Shown one piece after another: positions 33,313 through 41,038 of a stretch of 63,844 nucleotides of DNA; the stretch's first letter is position 1; each line of letters opens with the position of its first letter. Source of the DNA: DATMBL01 sp050735975. GTDB lineage: Bacteria; Desulfobacterota; Binatia; UBA9968. A program made the position numbers and the translations under genes. The stretch spans positions 1 to 63,844 of the forward strand of contig JBOHVS010000039.1 of NCBI GenBank assembly GCA_050735975.1. Reading direction: 5' to 3'. Under the pieces are notes generated by a model. That model made no database searches. It saw only the letters and a program-made list of their open reading frames with translations, and was not told where the DNA came from.

Positions 33313-34434
33313 ATGGCGATTAATTACTTGCGATCCATTCAAGGGAGAAAAGCCGACCTGAAATTCAAGGCGGAGCTCAAGTCGGAACTCGTTTCCACTG
33401 GAGCTGTTCTCGATTTAGTGCCGTATCCCGCCGCGCTTTGGAGCCGGGATCGTAAGTCCTGCGTTTTGAATGAATCGATCAAGGAACTGATGGGCTTTTG
33501 CGACAGCGATCTTGAGCAAATGGGATCCTTGTGGACGGATCGAATTCACCCGCAAGACCGTGAGGCGTTTCTGACGGTTTGGAACAGATTTCAAAGCGGC
33601 GAGACGAAGATTTCTTGCGAGTACCGCTTTTTTCCAATGGGTAGAAGTCGGGAGATTCGATTGAGCGAAGTCTCGTGCGCGTGCCTTCTTCGCGACGGTG
33701 TTCCGCCGGTGATTTGGAGCTTCTATTCGGATGTCGAGGATTTGAATACTCACAAAGACGACGCGGAAATCCGCCAGCTGCGAGAATTGCTCGGCGGTCT
33801 GGCACACGAGGTCGGAAACGCCCTCCAGGCAATCAGGGGAGAATTGGATCTCTTGAGGTTGGCCGGAGCTTTAAGCCAACAAAGCTCAAAAACTATCACT
33901 TACGGGTTTCAACAGATGCGTAAGATCGCGCATGAAATTCAAGAGTACCTATCGCCACCGCCGCAGCTGGTGAGATCAGAAGATCCCGCAGCCGTGTTGA
34001 CCGAGGTGATCCAAGCTAGCCAAAAGGAATTGACTGATCACGGGATTCGGATGGCGGTCGTGCTCAACGAGCCGCTTCCGAAGCTGCCGCTCGATTGGCA
34101 GTTTCGCAGCGCCCTCAGACGGGTTATCGAGTTTTCTTGCGCGCTTCTCCCGCACGGCGGGGAGTTGACAATTGAAGCAAGCTTGCACCGGATCGGAGTG
34201 GAGCGTTACGTCGAGCTCAATCTGGCCAACGCTTCACCTACGCGTTTGAGCGTCGAAGAAAAAGATGTGTTCCGGCCTTTTCTGAAGGTCAACGACTGCT
34301 CTGTCGGGTTAAGCATGGCCATGGCACGCCAGGTCCTGCGGCGGCGTTTCGGAAAGATCGTCTTCCGCAAAGAACAACGCAACCGCGGGGTCTTTTCAAT
34401 CCTCATCAAGGTTCCGACAGGCGTCAACGTATGA
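33313..34434 (+). CDS. PAS-containing sensor histidine kinase with degenerate ATP-binding domain
   Basis: A 373-residue cytoplasmic sensor. A PAS domain (about residues 30-145, including WTDRIHPQDREAF and CEYRFFPMGRSREIR) leads to a dimerisation/phosphoacceptor helix LGGLAHEVGNALQAIRGEL with His 165. The C-terminal half has the length of a GHKL ATPase but lacks its landmarks: the N-box reads RRVIEFSCALLPHG without Asn, no DxGxG is present, and only VFRPFLKVNDCSVGLSMAMAR recalls the F- and G2-boxes. Its stop overlaps the sigma-54 response regulator by 4 bases, so they are a cognate pair. It may act as phosphatase, or be phosphorylated by another kinase. Confidence 0.8.
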   Translation: MAINYLRSIQGRKADLKFKAELKSELVSTGAVLDLVPYPAALWSRDRKSCVLNESIKELMGFCDSDLEQMGSLWTDRIHPQDREAFLTVWNRFQSGETKISCEYRFFPMGRSREIRLSEVSCACLLRDGVPPVIWSFYSDVEDLNTHKDDAEIRQLRELLGGLAHEVGNALQAIRGELDLLRLAGALSQQSSKTITYGFQQMRKIAHEIQEYLSPPPQLVRSEDPAAVLTEVIQASQKELTDHGIRMAVVLNEPLPKLPLDWQFRSALRRVIEFSCALLPHGGELTIEASLHRIGVERYVELNLANASPTRLSVEEKDVFRPFLKVNDCSVGLSMAMARQVLRRRFGKIVFRKEQRNRGVFSILIKVPTGVNV

Positions 34435-35975
34435 CGACAGCGGTAGCAAAGGATAGAATTCGTAGCTGGGCCGGCCCGAGCGCAGAAGAGACGTACGCCA
34501 TCGGCACGGCGACGCAGGGTGGCACCCAGTTGAAAGACGGGATGGGTTTGCCCGTTCCCAATCTACTGGTTGTAGACGATGAGCCCATCGTACGCCAGCA
34601 ACTCGAGCGCCTATACACCCAGAGCGGCTACTCGGTCGCGGCGGTAACCTCGGCTGAAGAAGCTATCAACCGGCTCGGTGAAGGAGATATCGATTTTGCG
34701 ATCACCGACATCAAACTTCCAGGAATGGACGGGGTCCAGCTGATTTCGTACATTCATGAAAATTTTCCCGACATTCCCGTGATGGCGATTACGGGATATT
34801 CCGATATTCAGCTGGCGGTGAATGTTCTCAAACTCGGGGCCAGCGATTTTGTCGTGAAGCCTTTTGACTTGGGCGCCGTACAAGAGTCGACTCGCGCGGC
34901 GCTCGAGAAGACAAAGGTTTATCTTGAGATTCGCCACCTCCGGCGTTGGTTGAAAAACTGCTCCGTCTTCGGCGGCATGCTCAGTAAAACTCCCGAAATG
35001 CACCGAGTTTTTGAAATCATCCGGAAGGTAGCTCCGACGGATATGACCGTTCTCGTGCAGGGAGAGACGGGAACCGGAAAAGAATTAGTCGCAAGCGCAG
35101 TCCATTACCACAGTGGCCGGCGGGAAGGTCCATTCGTGACCATCAATTGCGCCGGTTTCCCCGAGAGTCTATTGGAGAGCGAGCTTTTTGGTTATGAGAA
35201 GGGCGCCTTCACCGGCGCGGATCAAGCGAAGGCAGGGAAGATCGAGCTCGCCCATGGCGGAACTCTGTTTTTGGATGAAATTGAGAGTATGTCGGTCGTC
35301 ATGCAGGGCAAATTGCTTCGCGTGCTCGAGGACCAAAAAGTCCACCGGCTGGGCGGCAGCTCGGCCATTCGAGTGAACATGCGCGTCATTGCAGCGACCA
35401 ATCTCCCGCTGAAAGAAGTTGTGAGCGAGGGTAAGATGCGCTCCGACTTTTATTATCGCATCAATGTTATACCCATCCATTTGATTCCTCTGCGCGAGCG
35501 CAAAGTTGACATTCCTCTGCTGGTTCATGATTTTCTTCACCACCATTCGGTCGCTGCCAGCAAGCGCATCAATGGCATCTCCAAAAAAGTGATCGGCATC
35601 CTCATGGATTATTCCTGGCCGGGGAACATCCGAGAATTGCAGAACGTACTTGAGCGCGCGATCGTGCTGGCCACGGGCCGGGTGATCGATGTGGTGGATC
35701 TGCCCGATCCCGCCGCTTCAGGCGGGCTGAGCGAAAGCGAAGCTGCGTCGTCCGCGTCACTCGATGACTGGATGAAGGAGCAGGAAAGACGCTATCTGGC
35801 CGAGAAGCTGGATGCTTTCGGAGGAAATGTCGGCATGACCGCAAAAAGCTGTGGGATCGGATTGCGAACCCTTTCCCGAAAGCTGCAAGTCCATAGGTTG
35901 GATCGTAGGCTGTTTAAAGAAAAGGCTAAGCCATCAAAAAAGAAAACTAACGCCTCGGGTGATCATCGGACATAG
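34431..35975 (+). CDS. NtrC-family sigma-54-dependent response regulator
   Basis: A 514-residue activator with an extended N-terminus (about 45 residues), a receiver domain, an AAA+ domain and a Fis-type helix-turn-helix. The receiver keeps VVDDEP, the phospho-acceptor Asp in AITDIKLPGMDG, Thr in MAITGYS and Lys in VVKPFD. The ATPase keeps QGETGTGKELVA (Walker A), the sigma-54 contact loop GAFTGA, LFLDEIE (Walker B) and RSDFYYRIN. The C-terminal helix-turn-helix is MTAKSCGIGLRTLSRKL. All motifs for activation are intact. Overlap with the upstream PAS kinase gene marks its partner. Targets are unknown; related regulators often control surface polysaccharide genes such as those upstream. Confidence 0.94.
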   Translation: MTTAVAKDRIRSWAGPSAEETYAIGTATQGGTQLKDGMGLPVPNLLVVDDEPIVRQQLERLYTQSGYSVAAVTSAEEAINRLGEGDIDFAITDIKLPGMDGVQLISYIHENFPDIPVMAITGYSDIQLAVNVLKLGASDFVVKPFDLGAVQESTRAALEKTKVYLEIRHLRRWLKNCSVFGGMLSKTPEMHRVFEIIRKVAPTDMTVLVQGETGTGKELVASAVHYHSGRREGPFVTINCAGFPESLLESELFGYEKGAFTGADQAKAGKIELAHGGTLFLDEIESMSVVMQGKLLRVLEDQKVHRLGGSSAIRVNMRVIAATNLPLKEVVSEGKMRSDFYYRINVIPIHLIPLRERKVDIPLLVHDFLHHHSVAASKRINGISKKVIGILMDYSWPGNIRELQNVLERAIVLATGRVIDVVDLPDPAASGGLSESEAASSASLDDWMKEQERRYLAEKLDAFGGNVGMTAKSCGIGLRTLSRKLQVHRLDRRLFKEKAKPSKKKTNASGDHRT

Positions 35976-36017
35976 ACCGGGATATTCACTATTTAAACGT
36001 CGGTATTGTGTTGATCT

Positions 36018-36080
36018 GTTATTCCGAACGCATGTGAGGAATCTAAGACAGATTTCTCCCTGCGGTCGAATTGACAGTTA
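36018..36080. repeat. ATTCCGAACG...GAGGAATCT / AGATTTCTCC...CGGTCGAATTGACAG fold-back repeat
   Basis: TTATTCCGAACGCATGTGAG and GAATCTAAGA are followed by the near complement AGATTTCTCCCTGCGGTCGA and ATTGACAG. The design matches the cores at 9.8 and 11.95 kb. It lies in the gap between convergent genes and may act as a transcript-ending hairpin for both. Confidence 0.55.
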
Positions 36081-36111
36081 TCAGACGCCTCGGTTGTACG
36101 AAAACTTCTGC

Positions 36112-36924
36112 TCAATCCGTAATATCGAGCAATACCCCATCGGGATCGGCGAGGGCGTGACGGCAGAGCTTGCAGGACTCGAGGTTTTTCTGCCGGGCCT
36201 CTCCGTCGCGGCCGATGGCGATCTTTCTAGCGGCTGAACCGGGGGCGGTATTGGGAAGGTTCTCGATATCTTTCTTGGCCGCTTCCAGGTTCTCGACCTT
36301 GAAACCGAAATGATCCAGTCCCGCCATGAGCCCGCGGTATTTGACCATGTCCCACGGGCGTAGAGCGATAGTGACTTTTCCATCGGTGACGTAATAACTG
36401 TTGTCACCCGACATGGCTTCCACCGGTTGGAGCTCGAAAACCTTTTGGTAATACTCAGCGAGGTGCGCGGGCCGGGAGGTGCGAATAGCGATGTGATTGA
36501 TCCAGCGGGGTTGTTCCCATCCGTCCTGAAGATAACCTTCTCTCACGTTTGCCATACCCTTTTGTGAAAGGTCGAACTGGTTGTTATCCGGATCGTGGGT
36601 TCTAAGACCCGCGAAAGGGACATGGCTCTGGCTCTGGGCCACGACAACGGCGGGATAAAACTGCTTCAGCCGGTCTCGAACTCTTTGAACGTCTTCGACT
36701 TCCAGGCCGAAATGATCGAGTCCGGCAGGAAAACCGGGTTGGCGTTGCAGGAGGGCAAGACCGATCACGCCGTCGCTCAGATGGCCCCGTTCCTTGTCGT
36801 AGTTGCCATTCTCATCGGTCATCCCGGCGGTAATTTTCTTCATGCCGAAGAGGGTCTTATAGAAGTTGGCCATGCGGAAATGGTTGTCCGTATGGACGGC
36901 GACGTGCCGGATTTTGGTAAACAT
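36112..36924 (-). CDS. Two-domain VOC family protein (glyoxalase/extradiol-dioxygenase-like)
   Basis: A 270-residue protein with two vicinal-oxygen-chelate modules. Module one has IRHVAVHTDNHFRMANFY near the N-terminus, LDHFGLEVED and DPDNNQFDL; module two has INHIAIRTSRPAHLAEYY, LDHFGFKVEN and DPDGVLLDI. His ligands are kept in each module, while the usual C-terminal Glu of EL/EI is Asp in both. The ATG at 36924 has GAGGAGG about 9 bases upstream. Members include ring-cleaving dioxygenases, epimerases and resistance proteins; the tandem form resembles extradiol dioxygenases. It is divergent from the molybdenum hydroxylase operon, whose substrate may be related. Confidence 0.85.
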   Translation of the reverse strand: MFTKIRHVAVHTDNHFRMANFYKTLFGMKKITAGMTDENGNYDKERGHLSDGVIGLALLQRQPGFPAGLDHFGLEVEDVQRVRDRLKQFYPAVVVAQSQSHVPFAGLRTHDPDNNQFDLSQKGMANVREGYLQDGWEQPRWINHIAIRTSRPAHLAEYYQKVFELQPVEAMSGDNSYYVTDGKVTIALRPWDMVKYRGLMAGLDHFGFKVENLEAAKKDIENLPNTAPGSAARKIAIGRDGEARQKNLESCKLCRHALADPDGVLLDITD

Positions 36925-37127
36925 GGGGATCAACCTCCTCGTTGGCTGGATTCATTTCAAACTTAGCGCTGTCTGTCAACAGCCGTGATCCGGTTATCGC
37001 GTAACTTGACAGGGTGTTACTGCGGCCGTTGGTAGCTTCAAACAGACCATCGGTGAGCCTAGACATGCCGTGCCCTTACCTGTTGACTTACAACGGACAA
37101 GAGGGTTAGTTGCGGTAGAAGCTCATC

Positions 37128-37994
37128 ATGACCATCCGTTCATTCGACCTTCTTAGACCGCGGTCTCTCTCCGAAGCCAGCGAATTATTAGTGAAGCATG
37201 GGGATAGCGCCCGCCTGATCGCGGGCGGGACGGCGCTCGTGATTTTGATGAAGCAAAGGGCGGTTCATTACCCGTATCTTGTGGACCTCCAGTCCGTTCC
37301 CGGACTGGACCAGATTAAACAGGAACAGGATGGGATTCGCATCGGAGCGCTCGTCACTCACAGAGCTGTTGAACTTTCCGCGTTGATCCGGCGCTCTTTT
37401 CCTGTTGTGGCTCAGGCGTTCAGTAACATCGGAAATGTCCGCGTAAGGCAAACTGCATCGGTCGGAGGCAATCTCGCTCACGCTGATTATAGGCTTGATC
37501 CCCCGCCTCCGCTGCTTCTTTACGGCGCCGAAGTTACCGCATTCGGACCGAACGGTTCGCGGGTGATTCCGTTGAAAGATTTTTTTCGCGGGCTCTACGA
37601 AACGGCACTGGAGCAGGCCGAGGTCCTTGTCGACGTCAAAATTCCCGTGATGCCACCAGCCAGTAAAGCGATTTATTTGAGACATAGCGCATTATCCGCC
37701 AACGACTGGCCGTGCCTGTCAGTGGCGGCTTTGTTAGCTAAGGAGGGCGGGCGTTGTAAGGAGCTTAGGTTGGCGCTCGGCGGCGTGGCAATAACCCCTC
37801 TATTGATCCGCGGACTCGAGTTTGTCAGCAATCAAAACCTCGATGAGTCGCTCGTTCAAGAGATGCTCCGGGCCGTCGACGAACAAATCTCGCCCTCTTC
37901 GGATTTCCGTGGCTCGGAATGGTATAAACGCCGGATGGTTCAAGTCTTCGTGAGACGCGCGATCGCCCAACTCGAAAGTACCGCGACCGCATGA
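37128..37994 (+). CDS. Molybdenum hydroxylase FAD-binding subunit (CoxM/XdhB type)
   Basis: A 288-residue medium subunit of a xanthine-dehydrogenase-family enzyme. FAD-binding landmarks are ARLIAGGTALVILMKQRAV (about residues 27-45) and RVRQTASVGGNLAHADYRLDPPP (about 104-126). The C-terminal CO dehydrogenase flavoprotein domain spans about 180-280. It passes electrons from the 2Fe-2S subunit to an acceptor. First gene of a three-gene operon in the order FAD - Mo - FeS, with a 10-base gap to the next gene. Confidence 0.93.
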   Translation: MTIRSFDLLRPRSLSEASELLVKHGDSARLIAGGTALVILMKQRAVHYPYLVDLQSVPGLDQIKQEQDGIRIGALVTHRAVELSALIRRSFPVVAQAFSNIGNVRVRQTASVGGNLAHADYRLDPPPPLLLYGAEVTAFGPNGSRVIPLKDFFRGLYETALEQAEVLVDVKIPVMPPASKAIYLRHSALSANDWPCLSVAALLAKEGGRCKELRLALGGVAITPLLIRGLEFVSNQNLDESLVQEMLRAVDEQISPSSDFRGSEWYKRRMVQVFVRRAIAQLESTATA

Positions 37995-38004
37995 GGGTGG
38001 TTTA

Positions 38005-40359
38005 ATGGCGAACTTTGCAGTCGTCGGTCAATCAGTCTATCGAAAAGATGCCCGGCAAAAAGTAACCGGGCGGGTCCTGCATGTCGGAAATCTTGAAATG
38101 CCTGGCATGCTTCATGTGGCTGTGTTACGCAGCCCTTACCCTCACGCGCGCATCACGCGGATCGACAAATCGAAGGCGGAAACGCTGGACGGCGTCGGGG
38201 TCGTCCTGACCGGACCTGACATTCTGAAAGAGTTGCCGGGCGTAGATCCCTACTTCGGTCCAGCCTTTCGCGACCAACCGATTCTAGCGATAGACAAAGT
38301 CTGTTTTGTCGGCGATCCGGTGGTCGCGGTGGCCGCGAAAGACAAGCGGACGGCCGAAGATGCGCTGCAGTTGATTGAAGTCGATTACGATCCGATCCCC
38401 ACAGTCCTCGATGTGCTTGAAGCGGTCAAGCCGGAGTCGCCGTTGGTCCATGAGCGGCATAGACCGGCCAAAGCGTTCGCCGACCTCGCTCACGTCAAGC
38501 CCGGGCAACAATCGAATATCTGCTATCATTTCAAACTTCGCACCGGCAATGCCGAAAAAGCGTTCGCCGAGGCGGATCGGGTTTTCGAAGATATTTTCAG
38601 TTCTCCGCCGGCCCAGCATATGCCCATGGAGCCCCACGTGACCCTGGTCTATCTCGACGAAGATCAACGCATCAATGTTTGGACGGCAAGTCAAACGCCT
38701 TCCTACGTTCGCGCCGAGCTTTCCGCTACTTTCGGTATTCCGATGAACCGGATTCGTGTGCGCGTCCCTTACCTCGGCGGCGGCTACGGCGCCAAACTCT
38801 ACGCAAAGTTGGAGCCGTTGGTGACCGCGCTTGCCTTGATCACGAAGAAGCCGGTTCGTTATGCTTTGACGCGCGAGGAGGAATTCCTGACTATTACCAA
38901 GCATAAGGTTATCACCAACATCAAAACGGCGATAAAAAATGGCTGGATCACCGCCCGTAAGTGCGAAGTCTACTGGGATACGGGCGCCTACGCTGAGATC
39001 GGGCCACGGGTCGTGCACAAATCAGGGTACACTTCGGCTGGGCCCTACCGGATTCCCAACGTTTGGATCGATTCTTACTGTGTTTATACGAATCATGTGC
39101 CGGCGGGCGCTTTTCGCGGTTTCGGGGTGCCCCAAGTCATTTGGGCCTATGATTCGCAGATGGATATTATTGCGCGCGCTATTGGCGAGGACCCGCTCGA
39201 GTTTCGTTTAAAGCACGCTTTGGATGAAGGGGAAGCATTCGCTACCGGGACTCCGGTTCGCTCGTTTGGGGTAAAGCAAGCGCTTCAGGAGGCGGCGAAC
39301 GCCGTCGGATGGTCCGAGCCAAAAGGGATGCAATCCGGGGGAAAACTGCGCGGAAAGGGAATTGCCTCGGGGGTGAAGGCGGTACTGACCCCATCGATAT
39401 CGGGAGCCATTGTGATCATGAACGCCGATGGAACGGTCAATGTACTGAGCAGTACGGTGGAAATGGGACAAGGCTCTGAAACGATGATGGCGCAGATTGT
39501 CGCCGAGGAGCTGGGCGTCTCCTTTGATCAAGTCCACGTTGTGCAACCCGATACGGATATCACCCCCTACGACACGATCACCGCCGGAAGCCGCTCCACT
39601 TACCACATGGGTAACGCGGTGCGCATGGCGGCGGGAAAAGTCAAAGCCGAGTTGTTTCGGGTGGTGTCCAAACAATTGGAAGTAAATCCTGATGATCTGG
39701 TTGCGAGCGGCGGGCACATATTCGTTCGCGGCACGGAAGAGCGCGGCATGTCGATCAGCGATGTGTTTCTCGCCAGATTCGGCAGCCTCGGCACGACGCT
39801 CACGGGAGAGGCGATTTGCCAGCCGGAAGCGGTTCCGATGGATCCTGAAACGGGCCAGTCGGAAAAATGCACCGAGTACTGGTTTCCTTCGGCGACGTCC
39901 GTCGAGGTGGAAGTGGATACGGAGACGGGGCAAGTCAAGCTCGCGCAGTTTTACAGCGTCGGCGACACCGGAACAGCCATCAACCCGAAACACTGTGAAC
40001 AACAGCTTCTCGGCTCTGCGATTACTCACTTAGGCCTGACGTTGTTCGAGGAGATGATTTTCGAAGAAGGGCAGCTGATAAACGGCTCGTTGCTTGACTA
40101 TCAGGTCGCCTCTATCAAGGATTTACCCGACACGTTTCGACCGATCATCGTGCAGGTTCCGCATGAGACCGGCCCCTTTGGCGCCAAAGGCGTCGGAGAA
40201 ACAGGAACTCTGACAGTGTCAGCCGCGATCGCCAACGCCATCGAGGACGCTACCGGGGCTCGTATTCGGGAACTGCCCATTACGCCGGAGAAAATTTTAC
40301 GCGCGCTCACGGAGCAACAGAGCGACGCGCGGGCGAAAGCGAAAAGTCGACCGGTATGA
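38005..40359 (+). CDS. Molybdenum hydroxylase large (Mo-binding) subunit
   Basis: A 784-residue catalytic subunit of the aldehyde oxidase/xanthine dehydrogenase family, which hydroxylates heteroaromatic rings or aldehydes using water. The N-terminal substrate domain begins RKDARQKVTGRVLHVGNLE. The cofactor domain has YLGGGYGAKLY, GAFRGFGVPQ, STVEMGQGSETMMAQIVAEE and TAGSRSTYHMGNA. The catalytic Glu lies in GAKGVGETGTLTVSAA near the C-terminus (about residue 733). No AYRC(S/A)FR active-loop of CO dehydrogenase is seen. GAGGGTGG precedes the ATG. The stop overlaps the 2Fe-2S subunit gene by 4 bases. Substrate unknown. Confidence 0.95.
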   Translation: MANFAVVGQSVYRKDARQKVTGRVLHVGNLEMPGMLHVAVLRSPYPHARITRIDKSKAETLDGVGVVLTGPDILKELPGVDPYFGPAFRDQPILAIDKVCFVGDPVVAVAAKDKRTAEDALQLIEVDYDPIPTVLDVLEAVKPESPLVHERHRPAKAFADLAHVKPGQQSNICYHFKLRTGNAEKAFAEADRVFEDIFSSPPAQHMPMEPHVTLVYLDEDQRINVWTASQTPSYVRAELSATFGIPMNRIRVRVPYLGGGYGAKLYAKLEPLVTALALITKKPVRYALTREEEFLTITKHKVITNIKTAIKNGWITARKCEVYWDTGAYAEIGPRVVHKSGYTSAGPYRIPNVWIDSYCVYTNHVPAGAFRGFGVPQVIWAYDSQMDIIARAIGEDPLEFRLKHALDEGEAFATGTPVRSFGVKQALQEAANAVGWSEPKGMQSGGKLRGKGIASGVKAVLTPSISGAIVIMNADGTVNVLSSTVEMGQGSETMMAQIVAEELGVSFDQVHVVQPDTDITPYDTITAGSRSTYHMGNAVRMAAGKVKAELFRVVSKQLEVNPDDLVASGGHIFVRGTEERGMSISDVFLARFGSLGTTLTGEAICQPEAVPMDPETGQSEKCTEYWFPSATSVEVEVDTETGQVKLAQFYSVGDTGTAINPKHCEQQLLGSAITHLGLTLFEEMIFEEGQLINGSLLDYQVASIKDLPDTFRPIIVQVPHETGPFGAKGVGETGTLTVSAAIANAIEDATGARIRELPITPEKILRALTEQQSDARAKAKSRPV

Positions 40360-40862
40360 AGCGCGAAACCACATTTCGAGTTAATGGTCGGGAGGTGACG
40401 ATCGAGGTCGACGACGCGGATACCTTGCTGGAGATTCTCCGAGACCGCCTGAAACTCTGGAGTGTGCGCGAAGGCTGCGGCGTGGGGGCTTGCGGGACGT
40501 GCACGGTGTTACTCGATGGACAACCGGTGAGCTCATGTTTTTTGCTGGCGGCGCGCTCCACCGGGCGCGATATCCTCACTGTGGAGGGACTTAGCGACGG
40601 AAAGGATCTCCACCCCGTGCAGGAAGCCTTTGTGAATGAACACGCTTTACAGTGCGCTTATTGCACCCCGGGATTTGTCCTTTCCGTTGCGGCGCTGCTT
40701 GCGCAGACGCCTGACGCTTCGGATCAAGAGATCCGCGAGTATCTCTCCGGTAATCTCTGCCGCTGCGCCGGGTACGCCGATATCCTGCGTGCTGTGCGCA
40801 GGGCGCAGGAGAATAAGAGTCACGCAGCACCGGTTCCAGACAAATTTGTTCTGAACAAATAA
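40356..40862 (+). CDS. Molybdenum hydroxylase 2Fe-2S subunit
   Basis: A 168-residue small subunit with two 2Fe-2S clusters. The N-terminal plant-ferredoxin-like domain has CGVGACGTCTVLLDG (Cys near 43, 48, 51) with a further Cys in VSSC. The C-terminal helical domain has CAYCTPG (about residues 101-107) and SGNLCRCAGYADI (about 130-142). It carries electrons from the Mo site to FAD. Together with the two preceding genes it makes a complete, apparently intact enzyme, unlike the broken locus at 14.9 kb. Confidence 0.96.
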   Translation: MKRETTFRVNGREVTIEVDDADTLLEILRDRLKLWSVREGCGVGACGTCTVLLDGQPVSSCFLLAARSTGRDILTVEGLSDGKDLHPVQEAFVNEHALQCAYCTPGFVLSVAALLAQTPDASDQEIREYLSGNLCRCAGYADILRAVRRAQENKSHAAPVPDKFVLNK

Positions 40863-41038
40863 TCAACTGTTCGGTCCGCGAAAATCCGTTCGCACTCAAG
40901 TTTTTCTACGGGACGTTAACCTGTGAAAATTGCTGAGAAAAAAATCGCCACGGAGCGTCTCGCTGATGCTTTATTGGATGGCATGCAAAATGCACCCTGC
41001 TCTGGTTCTAGAGGGCGAGAGCAAAAACGGGGCTTACT

